Origin: Actinoplanes philippinensis
Lineage (GTDB): Bacteria; Actinomycetota; Actinomycetes; Mycobacteriales; Micromonosporaceae
Assembly: GCF_900113015.1 (NCBI RefSeq)
Contig: NZ_FONV01000004.1
Coordinates: forward strand, 1 to 64,000
Direction: 5' to 3'
Length of the DNA stretch: 64,000 bases
Positions 1 to 8,018 of this stretch are shown piece after piece (the first letter of the stretch is position 1; each line of letters opens with the position of its first letter). A program made the translations under genes and the position numbers. The notes below the pieces were generated by a model. That model did not search any database. It had not been told where the DNA came from and saw nothing but the letters and a program-made list of their open reading frames with translations.

Positions 1-150
1 AGGGCAGGCGTTGCACCACCAGTGCCCGAACCGGTGCCACCCGGTAGCGGACATCCCGACCCCCGGGCCAACGACACGCCACGGGTGATCGACCAGCGAA
101 GAACGGGGTTTACCCAACCGGTGAGGATTCGAGGAGAGATTCACGGTGAC

Positions 151-193
151 GGCGCCGGCTGGGTGGATCTTCCCTTCCACCCGAGCCGGCGCC
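151..193. terminator. long GC-rich hairpin
   Basis: Bases 151-167 pair with 176-193 as a 17-bp stem with a single bulged base (183) and an 8-base loop (168-175). No run of T follows on either strand, so it would be a non-canonical terminator of the kind common in high-GC actinobacteria, or a structured RNA element. It probably ends a transcript that enters from the left edge. Confidence 0.5.
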
Positions 194-260
194 GCCGCCC
201 GCTTCGCGCCCCGGCAGTCATAGCGTCACAAAGCCAACCGGGGCAGCGGTAGTCACGGCG

Positions 261-278
261 GACGCCCCTTTAGGCGTC
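261..278. terminator. short hairpin
   Basis: GACGCC (261-266) and GGCGTC (273-278) form a 6-bp stem around a CCTTTA loop. It may be a weak terminator downstream of the longer hairpin. No T tract follows. Confidence 0.3.
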
Positions 279-452
279 GTACCGCAGGCGGATCAAGCAA
301 CCAACCGGAACCGCCGCTGCCGCGACCTGCACAGCTGATCACAACGGCCGTTCACCGTCACGTCACTCGGCGCAAGTCGGGACTTTAGGCCCCACTCCTT
401 CGGGGAGATCCGGGGTCGGTGAGCCCTGGCGTCACCAGCGTCGAGGCTTTTG

Positions 453-468
453 CGATACAGTCGTATTG
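453..468 (+). promoter_or_regulatory. dyad in SnoaL-like gene promoter
   Basis: The sequence CGATACAGTCGTATTG is an inverted repeat (CGATAC / GTATTG, one mismatch) with a 4-base spacer. It ends 26 bases before the ATG at 495 and contains AT-rich hexamers that could serve as a -10 box. It could be an operator for a dimeric repressor, but no regulator gene lies beside it inside the window. Confidence 0.35.
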
Positions 469-494
469 TAAACGGGCTACGGAAGGACGCGATC

Positions 495-914
495 ATGACC
501 TCTGCCGACGCGAACGTGACCGTCGTACGCACGGCCTTCGACAAATTGCAGCGCGGTGACCTGGACGCCTGCGCCGACCACCTCACCGAGGACTTCATCG
601 TCAACCTGCCCGGGCTGCCCGGGCCTCTGCACGGCCGGGACATCTGGCGGTTCGGTGTCCAGGCCATGCGCGACGGCTTCCCCGACCTGCGCATCACCGT
701 CGAGGACATCTTCGGCGCCGGCGACCGGGTCGCGGTCCGGCTGCACTTCACCGGCACCCACACCGGCGCCTTCCAGGACGTGCCCGCCACCCACCGGCAC
801 GTCACGTTCACCAGCATCGACATCTACCGGGTCGACGGCGCCCTGATCGCCGAGGAGTGGGTCTCCCCCGACATGGCCACCCTGATGCGCCGGATCACCG
901 CCCCCGCCGGATGA
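495..914 (+). CDS. SnoaL-like ester cyclase family protein
   Basis: The 139-residue protein has the length and pattern of a single NTF2/SnoaL-fold domain: an N-terminal helix (TVVRTAFDKLQRGDL), a LPGLPGPLHGR segment followed by a helix ending in FPDLRITVEDI, then the beta-strand repeats VAVRLHFTGTHTG and FTSIDIYRVDGALIAEEWV. Proteins of this group include polyketide cyclases and many enzymes of unknown substrate, so the reaction cannot be named. The ATG at 495 is chosen over the in-frame TTG at 450 because GGAAGGA lies just upstream of it. It is monocistronic and convergent with the next gene. Family is clear; substrate unknown. Confidence 0.8.
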   Translation: MTSADANVTVVRTAFDKLQRGDLDACADHLTEDFIVNLPGLPGPLHGRDIWRFGVQAMRDGFPDLRITVEDIFGAGDRVAVRLHFTGTHTGAFQDVPATHRHVTFTSIDIYRVDGALIAEEWVSPDMATLMRRITAPAG

Positions 915-938
915 ACGGTGGCCGGAGCCGCTCACCCG

Positions 939-1268
939 TCACATCGCCGCCTCGTGGGGCCAGCCGACGACGTCCTCGGCGGTCACGCCGCGCAGCACCG
1001 CACCCTGCCACAGCGCGCCCGTGACATCGGTGCGGCCGAACGACGGATCGTGGGTCCGGACGGGACCGAACGTGGCGTACGACAGGTCGGTGTCCCGTAG
1101 GTCGGCCTCGCGCAGATCGCACCCCCCGAAGGAGACGCCCCGCAAGGACGCGCCGCGCAGATCGGCCCCGCGGAAGTCGCACAGCTTGAAGAACCGCCGG
1201 TCGAGGGTGGCGTGCCGCAGGTCGAGCCCCGCGAAGGACTTCCGTGTGGCGCCGGGCAGATCGATCAC
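939..1268 (-). CDS. pentapeptide repeat protein
   Basis: This 109-residue protein is largely built of A(D/N)LxX repeats: LDLRH, CDFRG, ADLRG, ASLRG, VSFGG, CDLRE, ADLRD and TDLSY run in register from about residue 15 to 66, with a looser tail. Such repeats fold into a right-handed quadrilateral beta helix. Known members include DNA-gyrase-protecting DNA mimics, but most are of unknown role, and this one is too short for a confident assignment. Translation starts at GTG (1268), six bases after TACCGT, which fits a leaderless transcript. It faces the SnoaL-like gene end to end. Confidence 0.8.
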   Translation of the reverse strand: MIDLPGATRKSFAGLDLRHATLDRRFFKLCDFRGADLRGASLRGVSFGGCDLREADLRDTDLSYATFGPVRTHDPSFGRTDVTGALWQGAVLRGVTAEDVVGWPHEAAM

Positions 1269-1364
1269 CCCGGAACGGTAGCGGAAGCCGCATCCGCCCG
1301 GCCCGCTCGTGCCGCCACCGGCGACCGCCGGAAAATGTCGTAGGTGGCCTCTACGCTGCGCAGC

Positions 1365-1760
1365 ATGATCGAGAGACCCACCACGCGCTGGCGTGACCGC
1401 GTCGCGAAGCAGCAGGCCGAGGTCGCCGCGGGCACCCTGGCGCCGGACAGGGCGTATGCGTCGGAGCTGTGGCCACCGGCGTTCACCGCCGCCGTCGACG
1501 CGGTGCTGGCCGGCTACGAGCGCGACATCGCCGCCGCCGACACCGGCTCCGACGACGCGGTGTGGGCGGCTGTGGAAAAGGTCGTGGTCGGGCTCAACAC
1601 CGCCGACGAGCCGTTCGGGGCGATCGAGACCGGCGAGCGTGAGCAGCTCGCCGACTACATCGACGCGGTGCTGACCGACGCCGGGGTGGACGTCGCGGCG
1701 CTGACCGGCCGCCGTGGCCGCGACCGCAGCGAGCTGACCGATGCCTGGCGCGCCTGGTGA
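1365..1760 (+). CDS. hypothetical protein, acidic
   Basis: A 131-residue soluble, acidic protein with no signal peptide or membrane segment. The N-terminus carries a basic helix (TRWRDRVAKQQAEVAAG), followed by two helical segments around AAVDAVLAGYERDI and EREQLADYIDAVLTDAGVD, which resembles small actinobacterial proteins seen next to enzymes. No catalytic motif is visible and no function is proposed. The ATG at 1365 is preferred over the GTG at 1344 because TACGCT ends eight bases upstream, matching the leaderless promoter pattern used across this window. Confidence 0.7.
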   Translation: MIERPTTRWRDRVAKQQAEVAAGTLAPDRAYASELWPPAFTAAVDAVLAGYERDIAAADTGSDDAVWAAVEKVVVGLNTADEPFGAIETGEREQLADYIDAVLTDAGVDVAALTGRRGRDRSELTDAWRAW

Positions 1761-1791
1761 CCCGACGGCCGGCGCCGCCCGGCACGGGGCC

Positions 1792-2160
1792 TCAACTGCG
1801 GAGGCGGCCCTCGGGGGTGTCGACGAGGTAACAGGCGCTGTGCAGGATCTCCAGGAGCGCGGCCCGGACCCGGCTGATCGCCTCGTCGTCGACGTCGAGG
1901 CGGACCAGGCAGTCCTGCGGCAGGCCGAGCACGGCCGCCGACTTCGCGCCGAGCTCCAGGGACAGCTCGCGGCCGATCAACGTCCAGGAGGACGGGCCCG
2001 GCCCGGCGACTCCCGCGCTGTTGATCACCTCGTCGATCCAGCCGTCATACCGCGCCCGGATGTGCATGAGCGTCACCCCGCCGGTGTTCAACGTCAGCGT
2101 GAGGTCGTCGTCGGTCTCCCAGACGTCGATCGCGTCGGCGTGCAGTCTCGGCGTGTTCAC
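1792..2160 (-). CDS. hypothetical protein
   Basis: A 122-residue soluble protein of unrecognised family. It begins VNTPRLHADAIDVWETDDDL and has alternating strands (LTLTLNTGGVTLMHIRARYDGW) followed by a C-terminal helical part with acidic patches (RLDVDDEAISRVRAALLEIL). The GTG at 2160 is preferred to the upstream ATG at 2211 because TACGGT lies about seven bases before it and because the extra N-terminus would be proline- and cysteine-rich with no structure. It is 18 bases from the stop of the previous gene's convergent partner and probably monocistronic. Confidence 0.7.
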   Translation of the reverse strand: MNTPRLHADAIDVWETDDDLTLTLNTGGVTLMHIRARYDGWIDEVINSAGVAGPGPSSWTLIGRELSLELGAKSAAVLGLPQDCLVRLDVDDEAISRVRAALLEILHSACYLVDTPEGRLRS

Positions 2161-2229
2161 GCCAGGGACCGTACAACGGCAGGTGGCCGCACCGGGCAGG
2201 GGTGCGGCCACCTGGGTCGGGGCGGGCGG

Positions 2230-2793
2230 TCAGAGCTGGCCGAGCAGTGCCAGCAGGAGGTTGAGGATCGCGGCCAGGGCCGCCGCGCTCGGGATCGGGT
2301 CGAGCAGGCCGGCGATCGCGCACAGCAGGTTGCCGAGCAGGTTGCCGGGCGCGGACACCGCGTTGAGGACCAGGTGGACCTGGTTGAGGTCGACGACCAG
2401 GCCGAGCAGGTCCAGGTGCAGCGGGCCGAGGGTGAGGTCGAGGATCCGGCAGGTCGCCTGGGCGATGGCCGCGGGCGTGGTGACGGTCTGCTCGACGGTG
2501 CCGACCGTGCCGCCGGCCGCGTCGGTGAGCGTGCCGGTCAGGGTGCCGGTGGCGACCAGGCTGCCGTTCCGGTCGGCGAAGCTCGTGGGGGTGAAGGTCC
2601 CGGCGAAGACGCCGTCGCCGCCGTTCGCGTCGGTGAAACCGCCGGTCACCGGGACACCGGGGACGGCGGCGGCCGGCGCGGGGGCCTGCGTGTGCGGCGG
2701 GGCGGCCACCGCCGCGCCGGCGCCCGTGGTGGCGAGTCCCAGCGCCACGAGCAGCATGGCGACGATCATCGAGATCCGTTGCCGGTGTGTCAT
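2230..2793 (-). CDS. secreted hypothetical protein
   Basis: The 187-residue product starts with a classical signal peptide: a basic MTHRQR, a hydrophobic stretch to about residue 28 and a likely cleavage site after AVA (28-30). The mature part has a beta-rich segment (VTGGFTDANGGDGVFAGTF, VATGTLTGTLTDAAGG) and a hydrophobic helical half (LGPLHLDLLGLVVDLNQVHLVL to the end). This layout is typical of small exported actinobacterial proteins of unknown function. A ribosome-binding site is weak (AGGAGAA just before the ATG). Role unknown; export is the only firm statement. Confidence 0.75.
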   Translation of the reverse strand: MTHRQRISMIVAMLLVALGLATTGAGAAVAAPPHTQAPAPAAAVPGVPVTGGFTDANGGDGVFAGTFTPTSFADRNGSLVATGTLTGTLTDAAGGTVGTVEQTVTTPAAIAQATCRILDLTLGPLHLDLLGLVVDLNQVHLVLNAVSAPGNLLGNLLCAIAGLLDPIPSAAALAAILNLLLALLGQL

Positions 2794-2895
2794 CGTTTCT
2801 CCTCGTTCTGCTCCGGTTTTCTCTTCACCGACAAGCCTCGATGCCGGGGAGGGCCCGCCCTAGTGAGTTCTGTCATCGGCCGCGGGTTACAAGAG

Positions 2896-3504
2896 TCACG
2901 TGAGCCAGCCGGCGTTCTCGGCGACGCGGACGGCTTCGAGCCGGTTGCGGGCGCCGGTCTTGCGCAGGATCACCGACATGTAGTTGCGGACGGTTCCGGC
3001 GGTCAGGTGCAGCGTGGCGGCCACCTCCGCGGACGGCACCCCGGATCCGGCGATCCGCAGCACGTCGGCCTCCCGTGCGGACAGCGGGCTGGGCCGGGCC
3101 GCGACCATCGCGACAGCCAGACGGGCGTCGATGACCCGTTCACCGCGCGACACCTGCCGGATCGCGCGGACCAGCTCGTGCGGCGCGGCCTGCGTGCCGA
3201 TCACCCCGCGGACGTGCACGTCGAGCGCGCGGTGCAGCCTCGCGGGGGCGTCCGGGCCGGCGAGCACCAGGGTGGCGCAGCGCGGCTGTTCGGCGCTGAG
3301 CCGGGTGAACGACTCCAGTCCGTCCCCGGCGAGCAGGCCGACGTTGACGACCGCCACGTCCGGGGGCACCGCGCGGGCCATGCCGGGCGCCTCGTCGAGG
3401 CGGGCCAGGTCGGCGACGACGGTGAGGTCCTCCTCCCGGGAGAGGGTCGCGGTGAGGGCGCCACGCAGCAGGTTCATGGGTTCGACGAGCAGAATGCGGA
3501 TCAC
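2896..3504 (-). CDS. LuxR-family regulator with degenerate receiver domain
   Basis: A 202-residue regulator: an N-terminal CheY-like receiver (about 1-120) and a C-terminal LuxR helix-turn-helix (about 138-198, LSAREADVLRIAGSG...SAEVAATLHLTAGTVRNYMS). The overall pattern matches DesR/NarL-type regulators, but the key receiver residues are missing: the acidic pair is reduced to E8-P9, the phospho-acceptor Asp position reads Asn54 (VVNVG), and the conserved Lys reads Thr104 (GVIGTQ). It is therefore unlikely to be switched by phosphorylation. The GTG at 3504 follows GGGAGG with good spacing. The upstream gene in the same direction ends 113 bases away; no kinase is adjacent. Confidence 0.85.
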   Translation of the reverse strand: MIRILLVEPMNLLRGALTATLSREEDLTVVADLARLDEAPGMARAVPPDVAVVNVGLLAGDGLESFTRLSAEQPRCATLVLAGPDAPARLHRALDVHVRGVIGTQAAPHELVRAIRQVSRGERVIDARLAVAMVAARPSPLSAREADVLRIAGSGVPSAEVAATLHLTAGTVRNYMSVILRKTGARNRLEAVRVAENAGWLT

Positions 3505-3617
3505 GAAGGCCTCCCAGCCAGGGGTTGAGCTCTGCGGTGGGATGCCGGCGTCCGATGGCACGGAGGCCGGCGGACGGCACGGCGCCGGAAGCGCCGGCCC
3601 GGGTCCGTACCGCGTGA

Positions 3618-4727
3618 TCAGCTGGGAGGACCGCTGTACCGGACGGATCGCCCGGTGAGGCTCACATCCGTGAGCGGGAGGATCGTGGCGACCGGTGCGG
3701 CCGGCCGCCACGGCGACGGGACGGTGCCCGCCGGGGACGCGCCGCCGCCGGCGGCATCACGGAACTGCCCGGCGCCCGCGGCTTGCGAATCCGGAGCGGT
3801 GAGAGGTCCGTGGCCGGTCACCGTCGTCGGTGACGGTACGAACGAACGAGCGCCGTGCGAATGCGGAACCCGTGAGGCCGCCAGGGGGACTGCCCACGAA
3901 CCGGGCCCGGCACACGAGGCGGGCGCCACCGGAACAGCGGCGACGACATCCATCGCCGGGTGTGGCGCGGGCACTGTGCCGGTGCCTCCGACTGCCCGAT
4001 CCACGTGCGCCAATGCAGCACCCTGCCGCAGTCCCGAGTCCACGAGATCCACCGGCGGCCATGGACGGAACGTCTTCGAGGAGGTGATCAGAACCGGCGC
4101 CGGATCCACGCCTTCGAGACCAGCGATGTCGCCCTGCCATCTCTGAAGCTTCGTGGCCTCGGACAGAGCCGTCGCGGGCAACGAGGTCACCAGGGCGACG
4201 ACCTCTCGCGGAGGCACGATCCGTTCCACGACCTTCGGGACAGCGGCCTTCGGCAATCGTGTCACCGAGCCGACGACCTCTCGCGCGGGCGTTGTCCGTT
4301 CCACCGGCTTCGCGAGCGCGGCCTTCGGCAACGTCGCCTTCGATCCGGCGGCTTTGTCCGCCGGGACCTTCGGGACCGCGACTTCACGCGAGGGACCCAC
4401 GGCCTTGCGCGACGGGACCTTCGGAACCGCGACCTCCCGCGACGGGACCTTCGGAACCGCGACGTTGCGCGGTGACGTCGTCGGGACCACGGTCTTGCGG
4501 GGCAGCGTCTTCGCTACAGCGGGCACTTTCCCGGTGGTGACAGCGGCGGCGGGCACTTTCCCGGTGGTGACAGCGGCGGCGGGAACGGGCGAGCCCGGGA
4601 CCACCCCGTCCGCCCGTGCGCCCCGGTCGAAGAAGCTCAGAAGCACATACGCCACCAGCGCGAACCCGATCACCAGCAGAAGGTGGACGACACGCCGACC
4701 CGTCACCACTGACGTGTCACCGCGCAT
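3618..4727 (-). CDS. membrane-anchored Pro/Val/Lys repeat protein
   Basis: A 369-residue protein with one N-terminal membrane segment (about residues 15-33, VVHLLLVIGFALVAYVLLSFF) and a long low-complexity body. Residues about 50-160 are degenerate repeats of (V)PKVPSREVAVP and AAVTTGKVPA type; the latter is an exact 10-residue duplication encoded by a perfect 30-bp DNA repeat. The C-terminal half is Pro/Ala/Gly-rich without a recognised domain. The ATG at 4727 has an excellent GGGGAGGTGG site, so the longer frame starting at 4817 is not used. It may form an extended extracytoplasmic spacer. It precedes the degenerate-receiver regulator in the same direction, so the two may be co-transcribed. 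Confidence 0.65.
   Translation of the reverse strand: MRGDTSVVTGRRVVHLLLVIGFALVAYVLLSFFDRGARADGVVPGSPVPAAAVTTGKVPAAAVTTGKVPAVAKTLPRKTVVPTTSPRNVAVPKVPSREVAVPKVPSRKAVGPSREVAVPKVPADKAAGSKATLPKAALAKPVERTTPAREVVGSVTRLPKAAVPKVVERIVPPREVVALVTSLPATALSEATKLQRWQGDIAGLEGVDPAPVLITSSKTFRPWPPVDLVDSGLRQGAALAHVDRAVGGTGTVPAPHPAMDVVAAVPVAPASCAGPGSWAVPLAASRVPHSHGARSFVPSPTTVTGHGPLTAPDSQAAGAGQFRDAAGGGASPAGTVPSPWRPAAPVATILPLTDVSLTGRSVRYSGPPS
4521..4580. repeat. perfect 30-bp tandem duplication
   Basis: Bases 4521-4550 and 4551-4580 are identical. The repeat keeps the reading frame of the overlapping minus-strand gene and duplicates ten residues (AAVTTGKVPA). The identity at every third position suggests a recent slippage event rather than selected peptide repetition. 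Confidence 0.95.
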
Positions 4728-4955
4728 GATCCACCTCCCCACGAATCTCAGGCCATCAATGCCTGATACCCACTGAACCGAGCCCGACACCCGGGAAGCT
4801 TCACGGGCAGTCCTCAACCGTCACCATGATGGTGACGACGATGGCCGTCAGAGCGGCGCCGCCCCGATCACGAAGACGACCAGCCGTTTCCCGGCGAACG
4901 GCGGGGACGCGCCCTGGTACGGGCAGGGCTCCGAGAGCGCCCCGGAAAGGTGTTC

Positions 4956-5807
4956 ATGGCATCATCCTGGCCCATGGATCATCAGGGGCGGTTCCGGAGC
5001 GCGGCGCTCGAAGCGGACATCCCGGCCGACGAGATCAGCGTGTTCCTCGGGCATCTGCGTCTGTCGTACCGGCTGAGCGGCGGTTCCGGCGGCGTCCCGG
5101 CCGGACGGTTCGGTGGTGAGCCGCGGCTGCCGGAGGGTGTGGAGTGGCCGTCCGCCGACGGCCGCCCGTTGCCGTTCGTCTTCGCCGTCGACTGCGCCGC
5201 GCTGCCGGTGGTCGACGGGTCCGGCCTGCCGGCGCGGGGTTCGATGTACTTCTTCCTGGCCCACGAGGACGACCACCTGGCCGCCGCGACCGGCGAGCGG
5301 AAGTACGCGCGGGTGCTGCACGCCGACGCCGCCCTCGACGAGTTCGACCTGAGCGCCACCCTGGTCGCGGAGCTGCCCGGCTGGTTCGAGCCGGACGAGG
5401 AGGAGGACGAGGACGACCTGTCCCCGTTCCAGGTGCGGCGGGCCGCCGATCTGGAACGCGACCTGCCGCACCTGGCGGAGCTGACCGCGCTGGCCGACGA
5501 GTTGTGGCCGCCGGACGACGGCCTGGCCAGCGCCTACCTCGGTGGGTACGCCGACGACGAGGTGATCGGGAGCATCGCCGAGCAGACTCTCGCCGGCCGG
5601 GAGAAGGCGGGCGAGATCGTCGTCCCGGTGGCGAACTGGTACTCCGCCGTGGAGAAGGAGGCGCACCGCCTGTCGGGAGAGTGGCTGTCCCTGGCCCGGT
5701 TCCCGCTGGACGACGAGTTCTACTACGGCAGTTTCGTGATCCGCCACGACGATCTGTCCGCCGGCCGTCTGGATCAGGCGCTGTCGGTGACCGAGTTCAG
5801 CGAGTAG
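4956..5807 (+). CDS. DUF1963 (YwqG-like) family protein
   Basis: A 283-residue soluble acidic protein. The pattern GGEPRLPEGVEWP, then PLPFVFAVDCAALP, then GSMYFFLAHED is the signature of the DUF1963/YwqG family, whose biochemical role is unknown. An acidic run (EPDEEEDEDD, about residue 150) interrupts the domain and is likely a surface loop. ATG 4956 is preferred because GGAAAGG ends five bases before it; ATG 4974 is the alternative. Its stop overlaps the stop of the convergent phosphotransferase gene by 11 bases. Confidence 0.75.
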   Translation: MASSWPMDHQGRFRSAALEADIPADEISVFLGHLRLSYRLSGGSGGVPAGRFGGEPRLPEGVEWPSADGRPLPFVFAVDCAALPVVDGSGLPARGSMYFFLAHEDDHLAAATGERKYARVLHADAALDEFDLSATLVAELPGWFEPDEEEDEDDLSPFQVRRAADLERDLPHLAELTALADELWPPDDGLASAYLGGYADDEVIGSIAEQTLAGREKAGEIVVPVANWYSAVEKEAHRLSGEWLSLARFPLDDEFYYGSFVIRHDDLSAGRLDQALSVTEFSE

Positions 5808-6729
5808 GGCGCAGCAGGGCCACCAGGCCGGGCAGCCGGTCGAAGAGGTCGGGGAGGCCGCGTACCCCGTGGTGCGCCGCCTGCTGGGACAGCGCGAGGT
5901 CCGGCCCGGCCGGCGCCTCGGTCCCGGCGAGACACCGCAGGATGTTCCACCGCAGGTGTCCCAGCCGGCCGCTGATCAGGTGGACGAACCAGCTCGGTCC
6001 CGGCGGCGGCAGCGTCCCGCCTCCCGCGGTGTAGCCGTCGAGCACCGCACGGAAGACGGCGGGTTCGATGCCGTCGAGGCCGGGACCCTTGGCGAGGCTC
6101 AGCGCGGTCGAGCCGAGTTCGCCGGAGAGGTCGATCAGCCCGGACAACTCCCAGTCGAGCAGCACCGGCCGGCCGTCGCGGGCGAGCAGGTTCCACGGGT
6201 GGACGTCGCGGTGGGTGAGCACGACGGGCCCCGGCCGCGGGCAGTTGTCGGCGAAGTCGGCGATGGCCTGGAACTCCCCGGCCCGCGAGCCGAGTTCCGC
6301 GGCCCACGGCTGCCGGGTCGCGGCCGCCCGCTCGGCGAGGCCGGCCCAGTCCCGCGGCGCCGGCTCCTCGACCGCCGGCTCGGGCCACGCGATGTCGAGG
6401 GCGTGCAGGCGCGCGAGGATCTCGCCGACCTCGAACGCGTACGCCGGGGAGACGGGCGCCTCGGGCATCTTCCGCCCCTCGACCCACCGGTGCACGAGCG
6501 TGTCGGGGCCGGCCGCGATCGGCTCGGGCATCGGGATCCCGGCCGCGAAGGCCGCCCGCTCGAACCGGAACACGTCACCGGCACGGTACGGCGAGCGCCG
6601 GTCGAAGGTGTTGACCTCCTTGACCGCGAACGACCCCCGGTCGGTGTCGAGCCGATACATCCGGTTGGCGAACCCACCGTGGACCCGGCGCATCGGGCCG
6701 ACCGGCACGCCGAGACGCGAGAGATCCAT
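5797..6729 (-). CDS. aminoglycoside phosphotransferase-family kinase
   Basis: A 310-residue protein kinase-like-fold phosphotransferase. The N-lobe carries a nucleotide loop (VHGGFANRMYRL) and the lysine in SFAVKEVN; the C-lobe has the Brenner motif HRDVHPWN (catalytic Asp) and the metal-binding LLDWELSG. Members phosphorylate aminoglycosides, homoserine, choline or other small hydroxylated molecules with ATP or GTP; the substrate here cannot be read from sequence, and it should not be assumed to give antibiotic resistance. Start at ATG 6729, six bases after TAGATT on the minus strand, indicates a leaderless message. Confidence 0.85.
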   Translation of the reverse strand: MDLSRLGVPVGPMRRVHGGFANRMYRLDTDRGSFAVKEVNTFDRRSPYRAGDVFRFERAAFAAGIPMPEPIAAGPDTLVHRWVEGRKMPEAPVSPAYAFEVGEILARLHALDIAWPEPAVEEPAPRDWAGLAERAAATRQPWAAELGSRAGEFQAIADFADNCPRPGPVVLTHRDVHPWNLLARDGRPVLLDWELSGLIDLSGELGSTALSLAKGPGLDGIEPAVFRAVLDGYTAGGGTLPPPGPSWFVHLISGRLGHLRWNILRCLAGTEAPAGPDLALSQQAAHHGVRGLPDLFDRLPGLVALLRPTR

Positions 6730-6928
6730 CCCCGCAATCTAGGCCGGCGGCCCCGGCGCCGGACACCCCTCCGGGTCGCGATCCACTCACCGACAGCGAT
6801 CACCGCCGTCGATTCCACAGTGGTCACTATACGTAATGTTGGTGTGCGGTGACGGCCTGCACCGCAGTGCTGGACATCACTTGAACTGGGATTTTCCGGC
6901 GGTGTTTCGGTGTCGTAACGTGCGCAGC

Positions 6929-7105
6929 GTGATCTTCTTCGACGACTCGGACGCCGTCGCCGTCCAGTATTCGCCGGTTCTGCCCGCCCGCACCGGCGCC
7001 CGTGCCATCGCGGGTCGTCTCGCCGCCGGCGCCGGCGCCGCGACGTTGATGCTCGTCGCCGTCGCCGCCGCGGTCGTGGCCACCGCGGTCCTGGTGACCG
7101 CCTGA
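6929..7105 (+). CDS. small membrane protein
   Basis: A 58-residue protein with an acidic N-terminus (VIFFDDSDAVAVQYSP) and one C-terminal membrane helix (about residues 34-57, rich in Ala and Val). GTG 6929 is chosen because TAACGT ends seven bases upstream, a leaderless start; the longer frame from 6836 would add an implausible Cys/His-rich leader. It ends 23 bases before the MmyB-type regulator gene. No family was recognised. Confidence 0.55.
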   Translation: MIFFDDSDAVAVQYSPVLPARTGARAIAGRLAAGAGAATLMLVAVAAAVVATAVLVTA

Positions 7106-7128
7106 CCCGCCCCCGATAGTTTGTCGCC

Positions 7129-7980
7129 ATGACGCGTGCGGAACTCGGTGATTTCCTGCGGCGGCGACGGGACGCGCTGACCCCGGCCGCGGCGGGCCTG
7201 CCCGGTGGCGGCCGGCGACGGGCGCCCGGGCTGCGCCGTGACGAGGTGGCGTCGCTGGCCCACCTGTCGGTCACCTACTACGAGCGACTCGAACAGGGCC
7301 GGGGTCCGCATCCGTCGGCCGCCACCCTCGCCGCGCTCTCCGGTGCTCTGCGGCTGACCGGCGACGAACGCGACCACGTCTACCGGCTGGCCGGGCACGC
7401 GGCGCCGGCCGGCCCGGACGAGACGCCCGACCCGGGTCTGCTGGCGCTGCTGCACGGCAACGCGTCCGCCCCGGGTTATCTCGCCGACGACCTGGGCACG
7501 GTCCTGGCGCAGAACGCGTTGAACGTCGCGCTGTTCGGCCCGTTCACCGGTCTGCCCGGCCGGGACGGCAACCTGGTCTGGCGCTGGTTCACCTCGCCGC
7601 AGTGGCGCGACACCCTGGAGCCGGGCGGGGATCACGAGCCGACCGGGCGGGCCTATGTGGCCGACCTGCGGGCGGTGACCGCTCAGCGCGGCCACGACGA
7701 GGCGGCTCTCGCCCTGGTCGAGGACCTGCGGGCGGTCAGTGCCGAGTTCGCCCGGATGTGGGACGAGCACCACGTGTCGGCGCTGCACTGTGCGACCAAG
7801 CACATCGTGGACCGGCGGGTCGGCCGGCTCGATCTGGACTGCGTGGTGGTGACCAGCCCGCACTCGCGGCAGCGGCTGCTGTTGCTGCTGCCGATGGCGG
7901 GCACCGGCACCGAGGCCCGGCTGCGGGGTGTTTTATCCCCGCACCGACGGGACGTGGCTGACGGCCGCCCGCGTTCCTAG
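7129..7980 (+). CDS. XRE-family regulator with MmyB ligand-binding domain
   Basis: The 283-residue protein has an N-terminal helix-turn-helix (about 1-75, LGDFLRRRRDALTP ... LRRDEVASLAHLSVTYYERLEQGRG) and a MmyB-like PAS-related sensing domain (about 100-265, with VLAQNALNVALF and VADLRAVTAQ). This architecture is widespread in actinomycetes; such regulators usually control an adjacent oxidoreductase or hydrolase and are proposed to bind fatty-acid-like ligands. Here the next gene downstream, 38 bases away, is an alpha/beta hydrolase, a natural target. ATG 7129 lies six bases after TAGTTT (leaderless). Confidence 0.9.
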   Translation: MTRAELGDFLRRRRDALTPAAAGLPGGGRRRAPGLRRDEVASLAHLSVTYYERLEQGRGPHPSAATLAALSGALRLTGDERDHVYRLAGHAAPAGPDETPDPGLLALLHGNASAPGYLADDLGTVLAQNALNVALFGPFTGLPGRDGNLVWRWFTSPQWRDTLEPGGDHEPTGRAYVADLRAVTAQRGHDEAALALVEDLRAVSAEFARMWDEHHVSALHCATKHIVDRRVGRLDLDCVVVTSPHSRQRLLLLLPMAGTGTEARLRGVLSPHRRDVADGRPRS

Positions 7981-8018
7981 GGTTTCCCGGACCGCAAGAT
8001 CACCCGGGAGGAACCCGT

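Larger units (their letters stand above)
1..494. other. gene-free left edge
   Basis: No convincing gene is seen in these bases. The one forward reading frame here (22-252) has arginine- and proline-rich content with no recognisable domain and no ribosome binding site. The stretch contains a long hairpin (151-193), a short hairpin (261-278) and a promoter-like dyad (453-468), so it most likely carries the 3' end signals of a gene lying left of the window and the promoter of the SnoaL-like gene. Confidence 0.5.

Noticed and set aside
22..252. A 76-codon plus-strand frame at the left edge
   Set aside because: No ribosome-binding site or domain, and it overlaps the long hairpin at 151-193.
1741..3528. 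A 595-codon plus-strand frame
   Set aside because: Antisense to three real minus-strand genes; Arg/Gly-rich composition is that of a shadow.
5797..6729. Antibiotic-resistance aminoglycoside kinase
   Set aside because: The family is wide and the neighbours are unrelated; resistance cannot be concluded from the fold alone.
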